Positions 46,591 to 58,279 of a stretch of 64,000 nucleotides of DNA are shown in pieces (the stretch's first letter is position 1; every line of letters starts with the position of its first letter). The notes beneath the pieces were generated by a model. It was not told the origin of the DNA. It was given only the letters and a program-made list of their open reading frames with translations, and did not search any database. The stretch covers positions 5,484,488 to 5,548,487 of the forward strand of contig CM019700.1 in NCBI GenBank assembly GCA_009760885.1, given 5' to 3'. This DNA is from Achatina immaculata. Its lineage: Eukaryota > Mollusca > Gastropoda > Stylommatophora > Achatinidae. Position numbers and translations under genes: made by a program.

Positions 46591-47049
46591 CTCCTCTTCT
46601 ACCAAATGTATAATTCTTTTCATACCATCATCATAATCATCAGATATCATGCTGGTTTCCATGGGTAATACTGATCCTTGGTATTTACTGCTCCAAAAAT
46701 ATTCTCATATTCTGCAGTATACCCCATTCTTACAAAAAAAAAGAAAACATCAGGGACTTGCCAAAGAGATAATCAGTCTCATTTCCTCTGAGTTAACATA
46801 CAAGAGATTCTGCTGTGACCCTCAGTTTATTCGTTCTGCATGTGTCTGTGGTACTTTTATTATCCAAAACATGATAAGACTGCAAACCTTGTAGAAATCT
46901 TCTGCACTCAGTCATTTCATGTACTCAGTCTAGACAAGGGGCCTGGCCACCTGCATGAATTCATATTTTGCAGTTTTTCATGCATGCTTCCCTGACTTTC
47001 CAGCATTGCTTTTTTTTTTTTGTTTGTTCCATGGGATGGATTTGGGCTC

Positions 47050-47205
47050 TAAAGTAAGGGTTTGCATGATGTTTTCTGGTGTCCTGAGCTGTGTTTCCCA
47101 AGGGTTTGCATGATGTTTTCTGGTGTCCTGAGCTGTGTTTCCCAAGGTCTGCAGGATGTTTCCTGGTGTCCTGAGCTGTGTTTCCTCTAAGGCTCTGCAG
47201 GTAGT
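47050..47205. repeat. Tandem repeat of about 44-48 bp
   Basis: Three units of gggtttgcatgatgttttct plus ggtgtcctgagctgtgtttc and ccaa. Confidence 0.85.
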
Positions 47206-47587
47206 GTGCAAAATTTTCACCTTGTGTGCAGATATGTTCTCTAAAAAGATTCTGTGTGCAAATGTGCATCATAATGTCACATTACAAAGTACAGTTTACA
47301 ATTCTCATAGGAAAAAGAAAAGAAGAAATCAGGAAAATGAACTCATGTATTTATCATACTCTTCATCTGCACTATTACAGCACAGAGTAATATTAAGTAA
47401 ACTTAAAATTAAAGTAACAGTTTTAATATTTTTGTGTGTGTGTGGCATATAAATTTTCATGCACAGCGTGATTCCTCATATGCATGGCCAAGCTGGCACA
47501 CAGCTTGGCGGGAACTCTGGATCTGAGATAGTTCTGGCATATGTTGAGAGATGATCGAGGTTTATGTGGGTCAGCAAAACCATTTAA

Positions 47588-48127
47588 TATTTGTCTTGCA
47601 TGTCAAGTAAACCAGTCAATATTTATCTTGCAAGTCAAGTATAAAGTCATTCAATATTTATCTTGCAAGCCAAGTATAAAGTCATTCAATATTTATCTTG
47701 CAAGCCAAGTATAAAGTCATTCAATATTTATCTTGCAAGCCAAGTATAAAGTCATTCAATATTTATCTTGCAAGTCAAGTATAAAACCATTCAATATTTA
47801 TCTTGCACTTCAAGTACAAAATGATTCAATATTTATCTTGCAAGTCAAGTATAAAATCATTCAATATTTATCTTGCAAGTCAAGTATAAAATCATTCAAT
47901 ATTTATCTTGCACTTCAAGTATAAAATCATTCAATATTTATCTTGCAAGTCAAGTATAAAACCATTCAATATTTATCTTGCACTTCAAGTACAAAATGAT
48001 TCAATATTTATCTTGCAAGTCAAGTATAAAATCATTCAATATTTATCTTGCAAGTCAAGTATAAAATCATTCAATATTTATCTTGCAAGTCAAGTATAAA
48101 ATCATTCAATATTTATCTTGCAAGTCA
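47588..48127. repeat. 35-bp minisatellite with 175-bp higher-order period
   Basis: About 15 units of aagtataaaatcattcaata plus tttatcttgcaagtc. Variant units with cacttc and acaaaatgattc recur at exactly 175 bp (for example 47806 and 47981), which is five units. Confidence 0.92.
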
Positions 48128-48134
48128 AATAAAG

Positions 48135-49475
48135 AACCAAAAAAAAAGATTCAAAGAAAGGGAGAGGGAGAGAGAGGTAGCTGGGGGGAGCATTGATCTT
48201 ATTTATCTGATTATCAAATCAAAACATATGCCCCATGAAGGTGTGACTTTATGTTGATGAATGTTCACACACCACTGTTAAAAATATTAAAGCTGATACC
48301 TCTGTGTAATCTCAATTACACATAAATGGAAGTGCAGCATAACTTTTTGGCATTCTTCTTTCTTAAAATCTGGCCATAGATTGTCTTTTTTTTTGTTTTG
48401 TTTGATAGAGGTCTGTATGTTTAAATTTACAGGTCTAACCACCCCATGCAGATTTATTTAGAATCTGATGTTCATACTGGATTTGTGATGTATGAAGAAT
48501 TGTATATTAAAAATCCTGATTATCTTATAACGTACACTTCTTTGTTGGGTTTAGAAACAATTTAAGGAATTTTGGGGTCCTTCATAAAACTGGTTTTTCT
48601 CACCCGTACATCTTCACCTTCATATTAAAGGTTTGTACATAAATTTCATCTTGATATCAAGGGTTTGTATATAAATTAAATTTCATCTTGATCAAGGGTA
48701 TGCATTAACTCTTTTTAGTCTTTGTGACGTGACGTGCGTGGATTATGGAGCCATCAGAGCACTATGTTCCACACAGTGCGATAGCTGTGTGTTGCTCTCT
48801 AGTTTTGAAGTTAATCAAAGTATACTTAAAACTAGCAGTTCCACTTCCTTCTGGAACACACTTCTCGACATGAGGTGCGTGGGTCAGCTTGAATTCAGAG
48901 CCATTGTGTGTTAATTTAACTGTTTTTTTCGAAGTTTATTGTCGCTAGGTTTTTGTTTACCAACAAATATGGCTTCCATTGGTAGTTTATTTCATCCAGA
49001 GCAGCTTGCATTACAAGCTCAAAATTGAACTCAAAAGTGTCTAGACTGCGGTGAAGGGGTTGCAGTAGTAGTAATTTTTGGAACCACTGATTCAAAGGAT
49101 GAGGATGATTTTTTCTTTTTGGTTCAGCAGCAAAGCATGCTAGGATAGCTGGTGATACTACTTCTCAGCTTTTTTGCTAGTACTAGCTGTAATATCACAG
49201 TAAGTAATGCTGAAGACTGTGTAATTTACAAAATTGAATGTTGTAAATAGAATGCTTCAAATTAAAAAACAAACAAAACAAAACACAATGGCCTGTTTTC
49301 CAGTAAATATTAGTTGCCGCCTGCCCACTTATTTTCATGTAAATATTACCTACCCACATGATGTTTTTAGTTTACTGTAAATATATAATTAGTGTATGTT
49401 TTCATGTAAATTTCAGAGGATATGTGAAGAAAAGGTGTTTGTGTACATTTTTATTCATTATGGATATATTTGAGT
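48135..49475. other. Non-coding stretch
   Basis: No gene recognised. A weak terminal similarity between about 48705 (ttaactctttttagtcttt) and 49047 (tgcggtgaaggggtt) might mark a small DNA transposon, but the ends are not convincing. Confidence 0.4.
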
Positions 49476-49477
49476 AA

Positions 49478-50993
49478 CTTATCTTATATCCTTCCATTGC
49501 TGTTAAACGTCACATAGGGCCTGCAAGGTAGTTCGCCAATTTTTCCTGTTTTCAGCGAGCTTTTCAACCTCATCAAGGGATTTTGTGCCTATTAATTTGG
49601 CCTCTCTTAACAATGTCCTCTTTAGAGTTTCACGTGGTTGACCTCGTTTTCTTGTTTTGGGATTTTCTGATTGTTTCTTCTCATCACGTGACCAACATAT
49701 GTCCATTTTCTTTTCCTGATCACCTATGAGACTGGTTGTTGTTCAGTCATCTGTCTTATCTCTGCATTGTTCTTGAATTCATTCCACTTGATGCAGAGTA
49801 TTTTCATTGGCATTTGTTTTCAAAAGAGTCTAATTTCTTGTCTATTTCTTTAGTTGTTTTCCAGTTTTTGCATGCATAAATGAGGGCGGATATTATATTT
49901 GAATTGAATAGTCTTAACTTGGTTTTTGTGCTTATAACTTTTGAATGCCATATGTTCTCAAGATTCTTGAAATCAAATGCTGCTTTTGCAATTCTAACTT
50001 CCTTTCTGGTGTCACCATCCTGGTCTATGTAGCTGCCAAGGTATGCAAATTGATTGACTTCTTCAACAGCTGTCATTTCTACATGTATTTTTCCATTTTG
50101 ATTAATGGGAAGTTTCATTATTTTTGTTTTGTTCTTGTTAATTTCAAGTCCTATTTTGCTAGTCAGTGAAGACAAGATATCTGTTTTTTCTTGCATGGAA
50201 TTCACACTGTTACTGATAAGAGTTATATCATCACCAAAATCAGGTTATTCTAGTCGGGTCCCATGTACCCAATCAATACCTGTGTTACCTGTGCAGCATT
50301 TTCTCATTATGAAGTCTATAACAATTCCAAAAAGCAAAGGAGACAGTACACATCCTTGTTTCACGCCTGTTTCAATCTGGAACCATTCACTCATCCTTTC
50401 TTCTGTCTTGACTGCACAAACATATCCATTGTAGAAGTCCTTAATGATGTTGACAGTTTTAGATGGTATTCCATATAGATTTAAAATTCTCCATAATGAA
50501 TCTCTGTGTATGGTATCAAATGCTTTTCTAAAATCTATGAAGTTCAGTATTAATGGTTTCTGCTTTTCAATATGTTCTTCAAGTATTATTCTTCGAGTAG
50601 AGATCTGGTCGAGACAGCTTCTCCCTTTTTGAAATCCTGCTAGTTCTTCTCTCAATGTGGTATCTACTATATCTTTAAGTCTATTCAAAATGACCTTGCA
50701 AAATACTTTTGACACAACTGGTACTAAGGTTACTCCTCTCCAATTGTTACAGTCATTAAGGTTGCCTTTTTTTGGTATTTTAACAATGATTCCTTTTTTT
50801 CCATTAAGAAGGGACCTTTTCTTCTTTCCAGATCTTATTAAACATTCTTTGTAGTTGGCTCATGTTGTCACTGTTAACAACTTTTAACATTTCAACTATT
50901 ATTTCATCTTCACCTGCAGCTTTGTTGTTAGCCATTAAATTCACTGCTGTTTCAATTTCATGCAATGTAATTTCATCTAGGTTGACATTTGAC
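49478..50993 (-). mobile_element. LINE-B 5'-truncated copy B3
   Basis: On the minus strand this carries RT blocks VFCKVILNRLKDIVDT, FQKGRSCLDQ, FIDFRKAFDTIHRDSLW and GVKQGCVLSPLLF (50245-50715), then VNQFAYLGSYIDQDGDTRK and LIYACKNWKTTKEIDKK (49804-50205), and the 3' terminus at 49478. The catalytic FADD region is broken by a frame shift near 50245. It is 5' truncated after the equivalent of the NNKA block. Confidence 0.9.
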
Positions 50994-51945
50994 CAACTAC
51001 GGTGGATTAACTTGAGGGGTAAGTAAAAAAAAACATTGTTCCAATTTCTTCATTTTCCATTTTTTCTTCTCAGTTCTTAGCTCTTTTTTCTGTTGTATAA
51101 TAATAACATACTAACAATTTTATTAGAAAAACAAAATACAATTTTCCTGTTTAAACTAATGTATAATATTCTGTTTGGGACACAAAGTTCCGCAAGGGAC
51201 ATGCAATGAATGAATGAATGAATGAATGAATATGTCATACTTACAAATCAGATTATGCCTTTGTCATTCTTTTAAATGTGACAACCATCCCATTCCACAT
51301 TGTGAAATTTACCCCCCTTGGTATTTTGAGGGAAAAACCCTCAGCATACAAAGAGTTAAATTAGACAGATGTAGCTTCTGGTTATGACTTTATAACACAC
51401 TTGTGGCATATGACATGGTGTGTCATCCTTTCTAAACTTAGGTTTCTTGCAAGTGCACATTTTGAAGTTATACCATCGCTGGCTAATTAACACCAATTTA
51501 TTTTTTTTCAGAAACAGCAAACAAATATCTTAAATTTTTTACCATACACTTCTCATCATTGCTTACATTTATATAACATGCAGCAACTATCAGGAGCTCA
51601 TTAATTATAGTGTAAGGTTTTGGCTGTGGCAAGTCTGAGCAAGGGAATGTCTAACACTTAAATATCACTTCCCTGATGGTATGATAAAACTGTCTATTCA
51701 ATATGAAACAAAACATAAAAAGAGAATTAATGAAACAACACAGAAAGAGGAGAAGACAGCACAGCAAATAGAGTAAAACAAGTCTTGAGGATAATGGAGC
51801 AAAGCCTTACATTTTGTTTTCTTCCAAACAATCAAACAGCAATAGTTATTTGCAGTTATTCCACTTTCTTAAACTAAGAGATAGAATATTAGAAAGAGGC
51901 TGATGTAAATGTTCATCTGAAAGTATATCATCGGCATGGTTGACA
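50994..51945. other. Non-coding stretch with a LINE-C scrap
   Basis: Apart from 65 bases at 51177-51240 (gttccgcaagggacatgcaa followed by five tgaa units, a LINE-C end with its tail) nothing was recognised. Confidence 0.5.
51177..51240 (+). mobile_element. LINE-C terminal scrap with (GAAT)n tail
   Basis: Cacaaagttccgcaagggac and atgcaatgaatgaatgaatg equal the LINE-C 3' terminus and tail. Confidence 0.8.
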
Positions 51946-51959
51946 GTCAAGAGGAATAA

Positions 51960-52663
51960 CCACATGTGTTTGCTGTGAAGTAAGCTAAGGGGTTAAAGGA
52001 CTTGAATATACATGAGTGTTTGCTGTGATGTAAGATAAGGGGTTAAAGGACTTGAATATACATGAGTGTTTGCTGTGATGTAAGCTAAGGGGTTAAAGGA
52101 CTTGAATATACATGAGTGTTTGCTGTGATGTAAGATAAGGGGTTAAAGGACTTGAATATACATGAGTGTTTGCTGTGATGTAAGCTAAGTTATTCAAAGA
52201 CTTGAATATACATGAGTGTTTGCTGCGATGTAAGCTAAGTTATTCAAAGACTTGAATATACATGAGTGTTTGCTGTGATGTAAGCTAAGTTATTCAAAGA
52301 CTTGAATATACATGAGTGTTTGCTGTGATGTAAGCTAAGAGATTCAAGGACTTGAATATACATGAGTGTTTGCTGTGATGTAAGCTAAGTTATTCAAAGA
52401 CTTGAATATACATGAGTGTTTGCTGCGATGTAAGCTAAGTTATTCAAAGACTTGAATATACACATGTGTCTACTGTGATGTAAGCTAAGGGATTCAAGAA
52501 CTTGAATACACACAAGTGTTTTCCGTGATGTAAGCTAAGGGATTCAAGAACTTGAATATACACATGTGTTTTCTGTGATGTAAGCTAAGGGATTTTAGGA
52601 CTTGAATATACACATGTGTTTTCTGTGATGTAAGCTAAGGGATTCAAGTACTTGAACTTAAGG
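51960..52663. repeat. 50-bp minisatellite downstream of the kinesin gene
   Basis: Fourteen units of about 50 bp (gtgtttgctgtgatgtaagc, then taag, and cttgaatatacatga). Left units contain ggggttaaagga, middle ones ttattcaaaga, right ones gggattcaaga, so variants are grouped. Confidence 0.93.
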
Positions 52664-52880
52664 GTTACTATGTCATGATTATTTCACACAGATATAATCA
52701 AATTCAGCGGCACTATAAACCTGTAATACACTGTATAAGAAAAAAAAATAGAAAAATAAATGATCAAATTCAATGGCCACAGGAAACAATACAAGGTGAA
52801 GGTTATTTATATTTATCCTCAGAAATCAAGAAATCATTATTTTTTTTCTAAGATAATCCCTGACTATCCCAGTGCTTTAT

Positions 52881-52994
52881 CTAGTACTGCATTTGTAACA
52901 TATTTGGTGGCTTGTTTCTTACAGTCATTGTTGGAGCTCCAAGCTGGCGTCGGAAAGAGGGTTGAGGCTGCTTCATTGTTGTTCCATAAACTTT
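52881..52994 (-). CDS. KIF9: KIF9-like kinesin, last coding exon
   Basis: After the acceptor gatttacag at 52995 this exon encodes KVYGTTMKQPQPSFRRQLGA, then PTMTVRNKPPNMLQMQY and TAG at 52881. It joins in phase 0 to the exon at 53496. The 37-residue tail is basic and proline-containing and lies beyond the conserved part of kinesin-9 proteins, so its assignment rests on the splice site, the phase and its position. No canonical AATAAA was seen just downstream; an aatata-type variant occurs about 60 bases on. A 50-bp minisatellite begins about 220 bases past the stop. Confidence 0.75.
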   Translation of the reverse strand, partial: KVYGTTMKQPQPSFRRQLGAPTMTVRNKPPNMLQMQY

Positions 52995-53495
52995 CTGTAA
53001 ATCATTGAAAATTTCATTGTAATGTTTTGTGATGAAGTATCTGGACACAAGAATCGGTAACAGTTTTATTTCCAACAAACTAAAAAAAAAAGTCCCTAAA
53101 TTTAGAGAAAATATCATGTACTGTATAATCATTCTAAAAAAAAACAAAAAAAAGAAGCAGAAAGATGGTTAGATGATCTATCACCTCACAACAATAGGTT
53201 TTGTGTTCATAACCTCAACTTGGTGCCCTCCAGTTAACAAAGCTGAAAAAAATATTGGTACCTGGCACACAGTGGTGCTGGGGAAAAACAGCTACTGAGA
53301 TGAGGAATATCTGTCTGCTGGATAAAAGAACACAGACCACAATGTGCATACAAGTCTGTGACTGTAGAGAGGATGCAATATCATCTGCAAGTCAGCCTCA
53401 TGAATACGAGCATTCAGATGAGTCCACAATATCCAGTTACTATGTACTGGCATTCTAAGATACAATTAGCCGTTATCATGACATGTGAAACATAC

Positions 53496-53600
53496 CCATC
53501 TGGCCGTTTTCATGTGAGCATTTAAGAAGGCTGCAGAATCTGGATCATTCATCATGAGCTCCATCTGCAGACGTTCAAATTTCTCCCCCTCATCTTCCGT
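53496..53600 (-). CDS. KIF9: KIF9-like kinesin, penultimate exon
   Basis: Acceptor atctcctgtag and donor gtatgt flank exactly 35 codons, TEDEGEKFERLQMELMMNDP and then DSAAFLNAHMKTARW. The pattern of acidic start, KF.RLQ and PDS..F matches the end of KIF9 proteins. Phase 0 on both sides. Confidence 0.88.
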
Positions 53601-54284
53601 CTACAGGAGATAAAAAAAATATAGACCACATTTAGACATCTTACTTTTTTTAAAACTTATTCTTAAGAGAGTGTCAAAACAATACTGTTCAGGGCAGATA
53701 GTCCTAAAACTGGGAACCTGACTTTTTTTTTCTTTTTTCTCGCAGCCGATGTTGGGAAGATGTTCATGCACTGTCACTGAATAAAATGAGGAGGGCTACG
53801 GGGTTTTGCTTGAATTCTGGGAGTGGAGCCAAGCAGCAAGGTTCTCAGCGGGGGATGGAGGGAGGAGGGGTGTGTGTGAAGACACTATCTGATTTGGCCT
53901 CCAGTGACTCATACTGGCGGGCCACGGCTGACCAAGAGCCTGTCTCACCTTTATAGTGGTATTCCCTGTAACAAACCAAACCTGGCTAAGAAGGCAGGGA
54001 TCGCTGTAGTTCCCAGGGTAGTGGAGTCTACTAAAGAAGCACTGCACACCCATGCTTTTTAGCTTCTCTCAGCGACTGCAAGGAAAAAAAAAACAGCTGC
54101 CATAACCCGCACCTAGTTCAAACCCAATGATGTACCACAACGCCTTCACCACATCGGCTGCAAAAGAACACTGTACTCACATTACCAGGAAGATACAACA
54201 ACAACAACACCAACAACAACAGGATAATAAGTCCCGAGAACGACAGAAATGTTTATGTACATAAATATACACTTGATGCTTCTT

Positions 54285-54500
54285 CTTTAAACATCATTGA
54301 GGCTCATCGCTGCAGATAAGACATGTCTCCATTCCTCTCTCTCTCATCTTGATCTTTCCTTGCCAATTGTCAAATCCAAGAACATGAATATCTTCTTCTA
54401 TGCTGTCTTGCCATTTGTTCATCTTATTTTCTACCCCTCTATCTTTTTTTTTTGTGCAAAACTGAACCACACAATCCTTAACCAGAACCAGTTTTAACAC
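54285..54500 (-). mobile_element. LINE-E 3' fragment in a kinesin intron
   Basis: The minus strand reads WQDSIEEDIHVLGFDNWQGK and an arm like that at 61760-61870 (DNIEEDIKEIGVTSWREKI). The tail side has cttcttc, in line with an (AAG)n tail. It lies in the intron between 53600 and 54677. Confidence 0.75.
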
Positions 54501-54676
54501 ACTCATCACTCTTCTCATCTCTTTGCTCTCTCAAGGCCATCATGTTATTCAAAGATGGACAAGTTTCATTTCTTGATGGGGCTGAGGAAGAAAAACATGA
54601 TTGGTAATGTAGCTTATGGTAAAGATGCTTGACTGATAACAAGCAGAGCACACAGATATATAATGTGGTTACACAC

Positions 54677-54792
54677 CACGAGGCTCGTCATTGGGATCAT
54701 AATTCCAGGTTTGAGACCTTGACCTGCGCTCAGACTTGTCTGGTTCTCCTCTGCAGAAGTTAGGAAACTTTCACTGTACCAGATGTCGAATT
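54677..54792 (-). CDS. KIF9: KIF9-like kinesin exon
   Basis: Acceptor gattatttcag at 54793 and donor gtgtgt after 54677 bound 116 bases. The first two bases complete a Glu codon with the previous exon, then FDIWYSESFLTSAEENQTS, LSAGQGLKPGIMIPMTSLV. FDIWY.ESF and the KPG..P block are hallmarks of the KIF9 C-terminal region. The donor choice (gtg|gtgtgt) is fixed by the need for phase 0 into the next exon. Confidence 0.92.
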
Positions 54793-54837
54793 CTGAAATA
54801 ATCAAATAGGGAAATTTATTTGAAGCTGCCCTCGTTG

Positions 54838-55113
54838 TTAAACTCTCTGATTACAGGGTGATGTTAATCACTGGAAATGCATCACAAACTCTTTGATTAC
54901 AGGGCGATGTTAATCACTTGAAATGTATCACAAACTCTTTGATTACAGGGCGATGTTAATCACTTAAAATGTATCACAAACTCTTTGATTACAGGGTGAT
55001 GTTAATCACTTGAAATGCATCACAAACTCTTTGATTACAGGGCGATGTTAATCACTTGAAATGCATCACAAACTCTTTGATTACAGGGCGATGTTAATCA
55101 CTTGAAATGAATC
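54838..55113. repeat. 46-bp minisatellite in kinesin intron
   Basis: Six units of aactctttgattacagggcg plus atgttaatcacttgaaatgc and atcac. Confidence 0.93.
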
Positions 55114-55313
55114 ACTGGTTTAATCATTTACTTCTTTTAATTTCAAGCAGCCCTGCCTATTTTTGTCTCACTCTTTGTCTAACCTTGTCTCTGCTTATCT
55201 ATGTGTGACTCTGTGTCATTCTATTATTTAACCTATCTGTGCCTGCCTACAGACATTCTTATGTCTAACCTGCATGTACTGGGCTATCCGACTACATCGT
55301 GCTATCATCTAAC

Positions 55314-55493
55314 CTTGTATAAGCCGAAGTCGACACTGGTCCACCAGCTTCTGGCAGTATACAAGCTCCGATTTATTATTGTGAAGCTCATCATATTTTG
55401 TCCTGTATGTGTTTTTCAGGCCTTTCAGCTTCTGAATCTCAAGAAATTCAGCCTCGCTGATGATGATGTCACCATCCTCATTGAAAATGGGAC
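55314..55493 (-). CDS. KIF9: KIF9-like kinesin exon
   Basis: Between acceptor gttccacag and donor gttaga are 180 bases reading GPIFNEDGDIIISEAEFLEI, QKLKGLKNTYRTKYDELHNN and KSELVYCQKLVDQCRLRLIQ. The block EF..I.KLK.LK..YR..YDEL and YCQ.LVDQCR.RL is the most conserved part of the KIF9 tail, so identification is firm. It enters in phase 1 (the first G of Gly comes from the upstream exon) and leaves in phase 1. Kinesin-9 proteins act in cilia and flagella, including the central-pair apparatus, and in vesicle or matrix-remodelling roles in vertebrate cells; the ciliary role is the likely one here. Confidence 0.95.
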
Positions 55494-55499
55494 CTGTGG

Positions 55500-55800
55500 A
55501 ACAAGAGGTGAAAGAGGCTTTGGGTTCTAAGTTCTAAGTCTAAGGGAAAGAGGTGAAAGAGGTTTTGGGTTCTAAGTTCTAAGTCTAAGGGAAAGAAGTG
55601 AAAGAGGTTTTGGGTTCTAAGTTCTAAGTCTAAGGGAAAGAGGTGAAAGAGGCTTTGGGTTCTAAGTTCTAAGTATAAGGGATAGAGGTGAAAGAGGCTT
55701 TGGGTTCTAAGTTCTAAGTCTAAGGGAAAGAGGTGAAAGAGGCTTTGGGTTCTAAGTTCTAAGTCTAAGGGAAAGAGGTGAAAGTTCTAAGTCTAAGAGA
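55500..55800. repeat. 45-bp minisatellite in kinesin intron
   Basis: About six units of aaagaggtgaaagaggcttt plus gggttctaagttctaagtct and aaggg begin 7 bases from the exon at 55493, that is, next to its acceptor. Confidence 0.93.
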
Positions 55801-56100
55801 AAAGTTAAGGTTGGTTAAAACAAAAAAAAAAAAAAGAAAGAAAAGGCATCTAGGGAAAATAATACAAAACATTTTACATGAACTAGCAGACAAGGGTATC
55901 AAAGAAAGTAATAACAGGAAATCTGACACAGTAAGCAACAAGAAAGATCAATGGCAATATTATATAGAGGGGGAAAAAAACATATAAGTGCAAAATCCAT
56001 GCCAGCTTGTAGAGACTGAGTAAGCTTTGTCTTGGGCTTGCAGTGTGTTGTGTCCTGCTTGGAGCTTGAAAACTGTGGTCTGTTGTGTTCTGTTTACTGA

Positions 56101-56198
56101 AAGAAGAAGAAGAAGAAGAAGAAGGAGGAGGAGGAGGAGGAGGAAGAAGAGGAGAAGAAAAGAAGAAGAAGAATGAATGAATGAATGAATGAATGAAA
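56101..56198. repeat. (AAG)n, (AGG)n and (GAAT)n tracts
   Basis: Three adjoining simple repeats within the kinesin intron, ending 21 bases from the exon at 56219. Confidence 0.92.
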
Positions 56199-56218
56199 GC
56201 GTAACAAAATATTCAAAC

Positions 56219-56341
56219 CCTCTGCTTCTCTCTGCATTTTGAGTTGTTCCAGCTTGTCTCGAGATTGGTCAATAGAGCGCTTCAATGTGTTGATCTCACT
56301 GGCCAGTTCTGTATAAACCTTCTTCTTTCCCGAAAGGATTT
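56219..56341 (-). CDS. KIF9: KIF9-like kinesin exon, coiled-coil segment
   Basis: Acceptor cctcttgtag and donor gtttga enclose 123 bases. Together with the previous G they read EILSGKKKVYTELASEINTL and KRSIDQSRDKLEQLKMQREAE. Heptad-like spacing of hydrophobics suggests a coiled coil, used by kinesins to dimerise. The K-K-K and INT.KR.ID pattern aligns with the KIF9 segment after the GSEINRI motif. The donor lacks a purine-rich +3 to +5 consensus (gtttga), but it is the only one giving the correct phase. Confidence 0.93.
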
Positions 56342-56589
56342 CTACAAGAGGAAGAATAAACATGGAAGACTAAACAAACAAACAAACAAAAATGACTGGA
56401 TGAAGAAATTTCAGAAAACTCAGAGAAAAAAGCATCAGCTTGTAGGGCATATCAAATGTTCATATGTATATGCTAAATATCAGGTGTCCTTTAAATAATT
56501 CTGGCCAATAAATTAATAAAGACAAAAAATGAATAAAAGTGACAACTTGCATTTAAAAAAAAAAAAGTGAAATAAAAAACTTCTTCTTT

Positions 56590-56840
56590 GTTTGTGGTGT
56601 GTCACGGTTAAGCACCTATCAACCCCACATATCTGACTTCGGCCTGGCACATTTCTAGGACCAAGTTTTGTCTTCCCGCTGAGATCCCCGTTCACTTATC
56701 CAGATTACTATCTGTTTCCAGGGGTACCAATAGGAGGCAGAATAGGGTCTTGGCTGGCTATGGTTCGCCAACCCTGACGCAAGCAGTCAGCTATGGGGCA
56801 TTGACCGCTGTCTCATTCAGCCTGAGACGTGCGTCTTCCC
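56590..56840 (+). repeat. Dispersed repeat Y
   Basis: Contains gggtcttggctggctatggt, tcgccaaccctgacg and ggcattgaccgctg. Matches 58680-58822 and the reverse of 5155-5245. Lies in the long kinesin intron. Confidence 0.55.
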
Positions 56841-57016
56841 TCCCCCTAAACAAAGAATGAGACACCTGAAACAAATGGAGAATGCAACTTCGTGTGTCTA
56901 ATACTTCACTGATTTGTAACATGAAAAACAAAATGATGTACTGCTTACTCTTTTTTTTTTTTCTGACGATACGCTGGTTATCCAAGCTTTTAAAAAAAAA
57001 AATCAAGAAAATATTT

Positions 57017-57030
57017 GGGGGGGGGGGGGG
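57017..57030. repeat. G14 tract
   Basis: Uninterrupted run of 14 G within a kinesin intron. Confidence 0.9.
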
Positions 57031-57394
57031 CGTCTTTATTTTCAGTGAATATACTATACTTTGTTCACAATACAGATGCATGAATCAATCGGAGGTTGAT
57101 TTTGGAATAGTCTTCATACTTTTCTCATCTCTTTACATCATTAGTGACAGTTCTCTTTCATTCTGGACAAAACTGCTTCCATCACTGGCATCAATAAAGA
57201 TATGTTTGCCCAACTATTTTTTTTCTGAAAAGGTACTTACCTTTTTCATTTCTGTAAAGACACCTAAGTCAACCTTTGTTTTCAGTAAATATAGCTTGGT
57301 CATCCTTGTTATTAAAACTGATACTCTGTTGCTCCTTGATATCAATAATGATAATTTTCTCACCTTTTTTTATATCTGTAAAATGTTTATATTT

Positions 57395-57760
57395 CTAACA
57401 TCTTACATACTTCCCGTGCCGCCATGTCTTACACAGGGCTCGCAGCGTGTCATGCCATGAGTCTACTCTTGGTGAGATTCTCAAGTCTTATCAAGCCAGT
57501 CATCTTAGCCTCTCTCGTCAGCGTTCTCTTTAGGGTCTCTCAAGATTGGCCTCTTTTTCTTTTTCCAGATGTTTCCCATTTGATGGCTTGCTTTGTGATT
57601 CTCTGACTGTTTCTTCCCATCACATGGCCCACATATGCAACACTATTTTTTTCTCGATCACTGCTGAGACTGTTTGCTGCACAATCATTTCTCTTATCTC
57701 TGCCTTTAGTCTTGAATTCGTTCCTTTATATACAGAGTATATTTCTTAGACTTGAAGAGA
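57395..57760 (-). mobile_element. LINE-B-like subfamily fragment
   Basis: Reverse match of 45115-45395, with the terminus acatcttacatacttcccgt on the left. Degraded RT C-terminus, 5' truncated. Confidence 0.78.
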
Positions 57761-58279
57761 CTATAATTTAAGTTTTTACTTAAAAACTATTATAAAATAA
57801 AATATTCATTGTTCACTTTTATAATCTGTATAGTCCATACAGTCCATGGCCTATTCTAGGATCATTCTCAGTTATAAGGATCCTGTTGGTTTAATCTTTT
57901 TTTTATCAGTAACCACTCATCTACCCTCTTAACCACTGGGCTACTATTAACATCCCTAAATGCATATTTATGATGGCGCTATCACTACTAAAAACTGTGG
58001 CTTTGGAGAAAGATATAACTTTTACCACGAGCAGCCAGAAGAAGCAGGCCTGGTCATATTGGGGTGCTGACTGCAAGCAGAAGTAGCATTCCATGTCAGA
58101 CACACTGCTTTCTGAATGACTCAGGGCAGTGAAAAGCTATGGCAGTAAGTTCTGAAAGAAAATTCTGAGCAGGCCTTATGACTCGGTGGCAAGGTTCTTT
58201 TGTCCAGCACACACCTCCCCCCCCCTTTTGGTAGTATCCGCAGATCTGCTAGATTTTATCCTTAATCTGGAGCTGATTG

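Noticed and set aside
48700..49065. piggyBac-like element ending near ttaa
   Set aside because: The terminal similarity is weak and no matching TTAA duplication is present at the right end.
53796..54053. 85-codon minus-strand frame inside a kinesin intron
   Set aside because: It does not match the kinesin tail and the flanking exons already join in phase without it.
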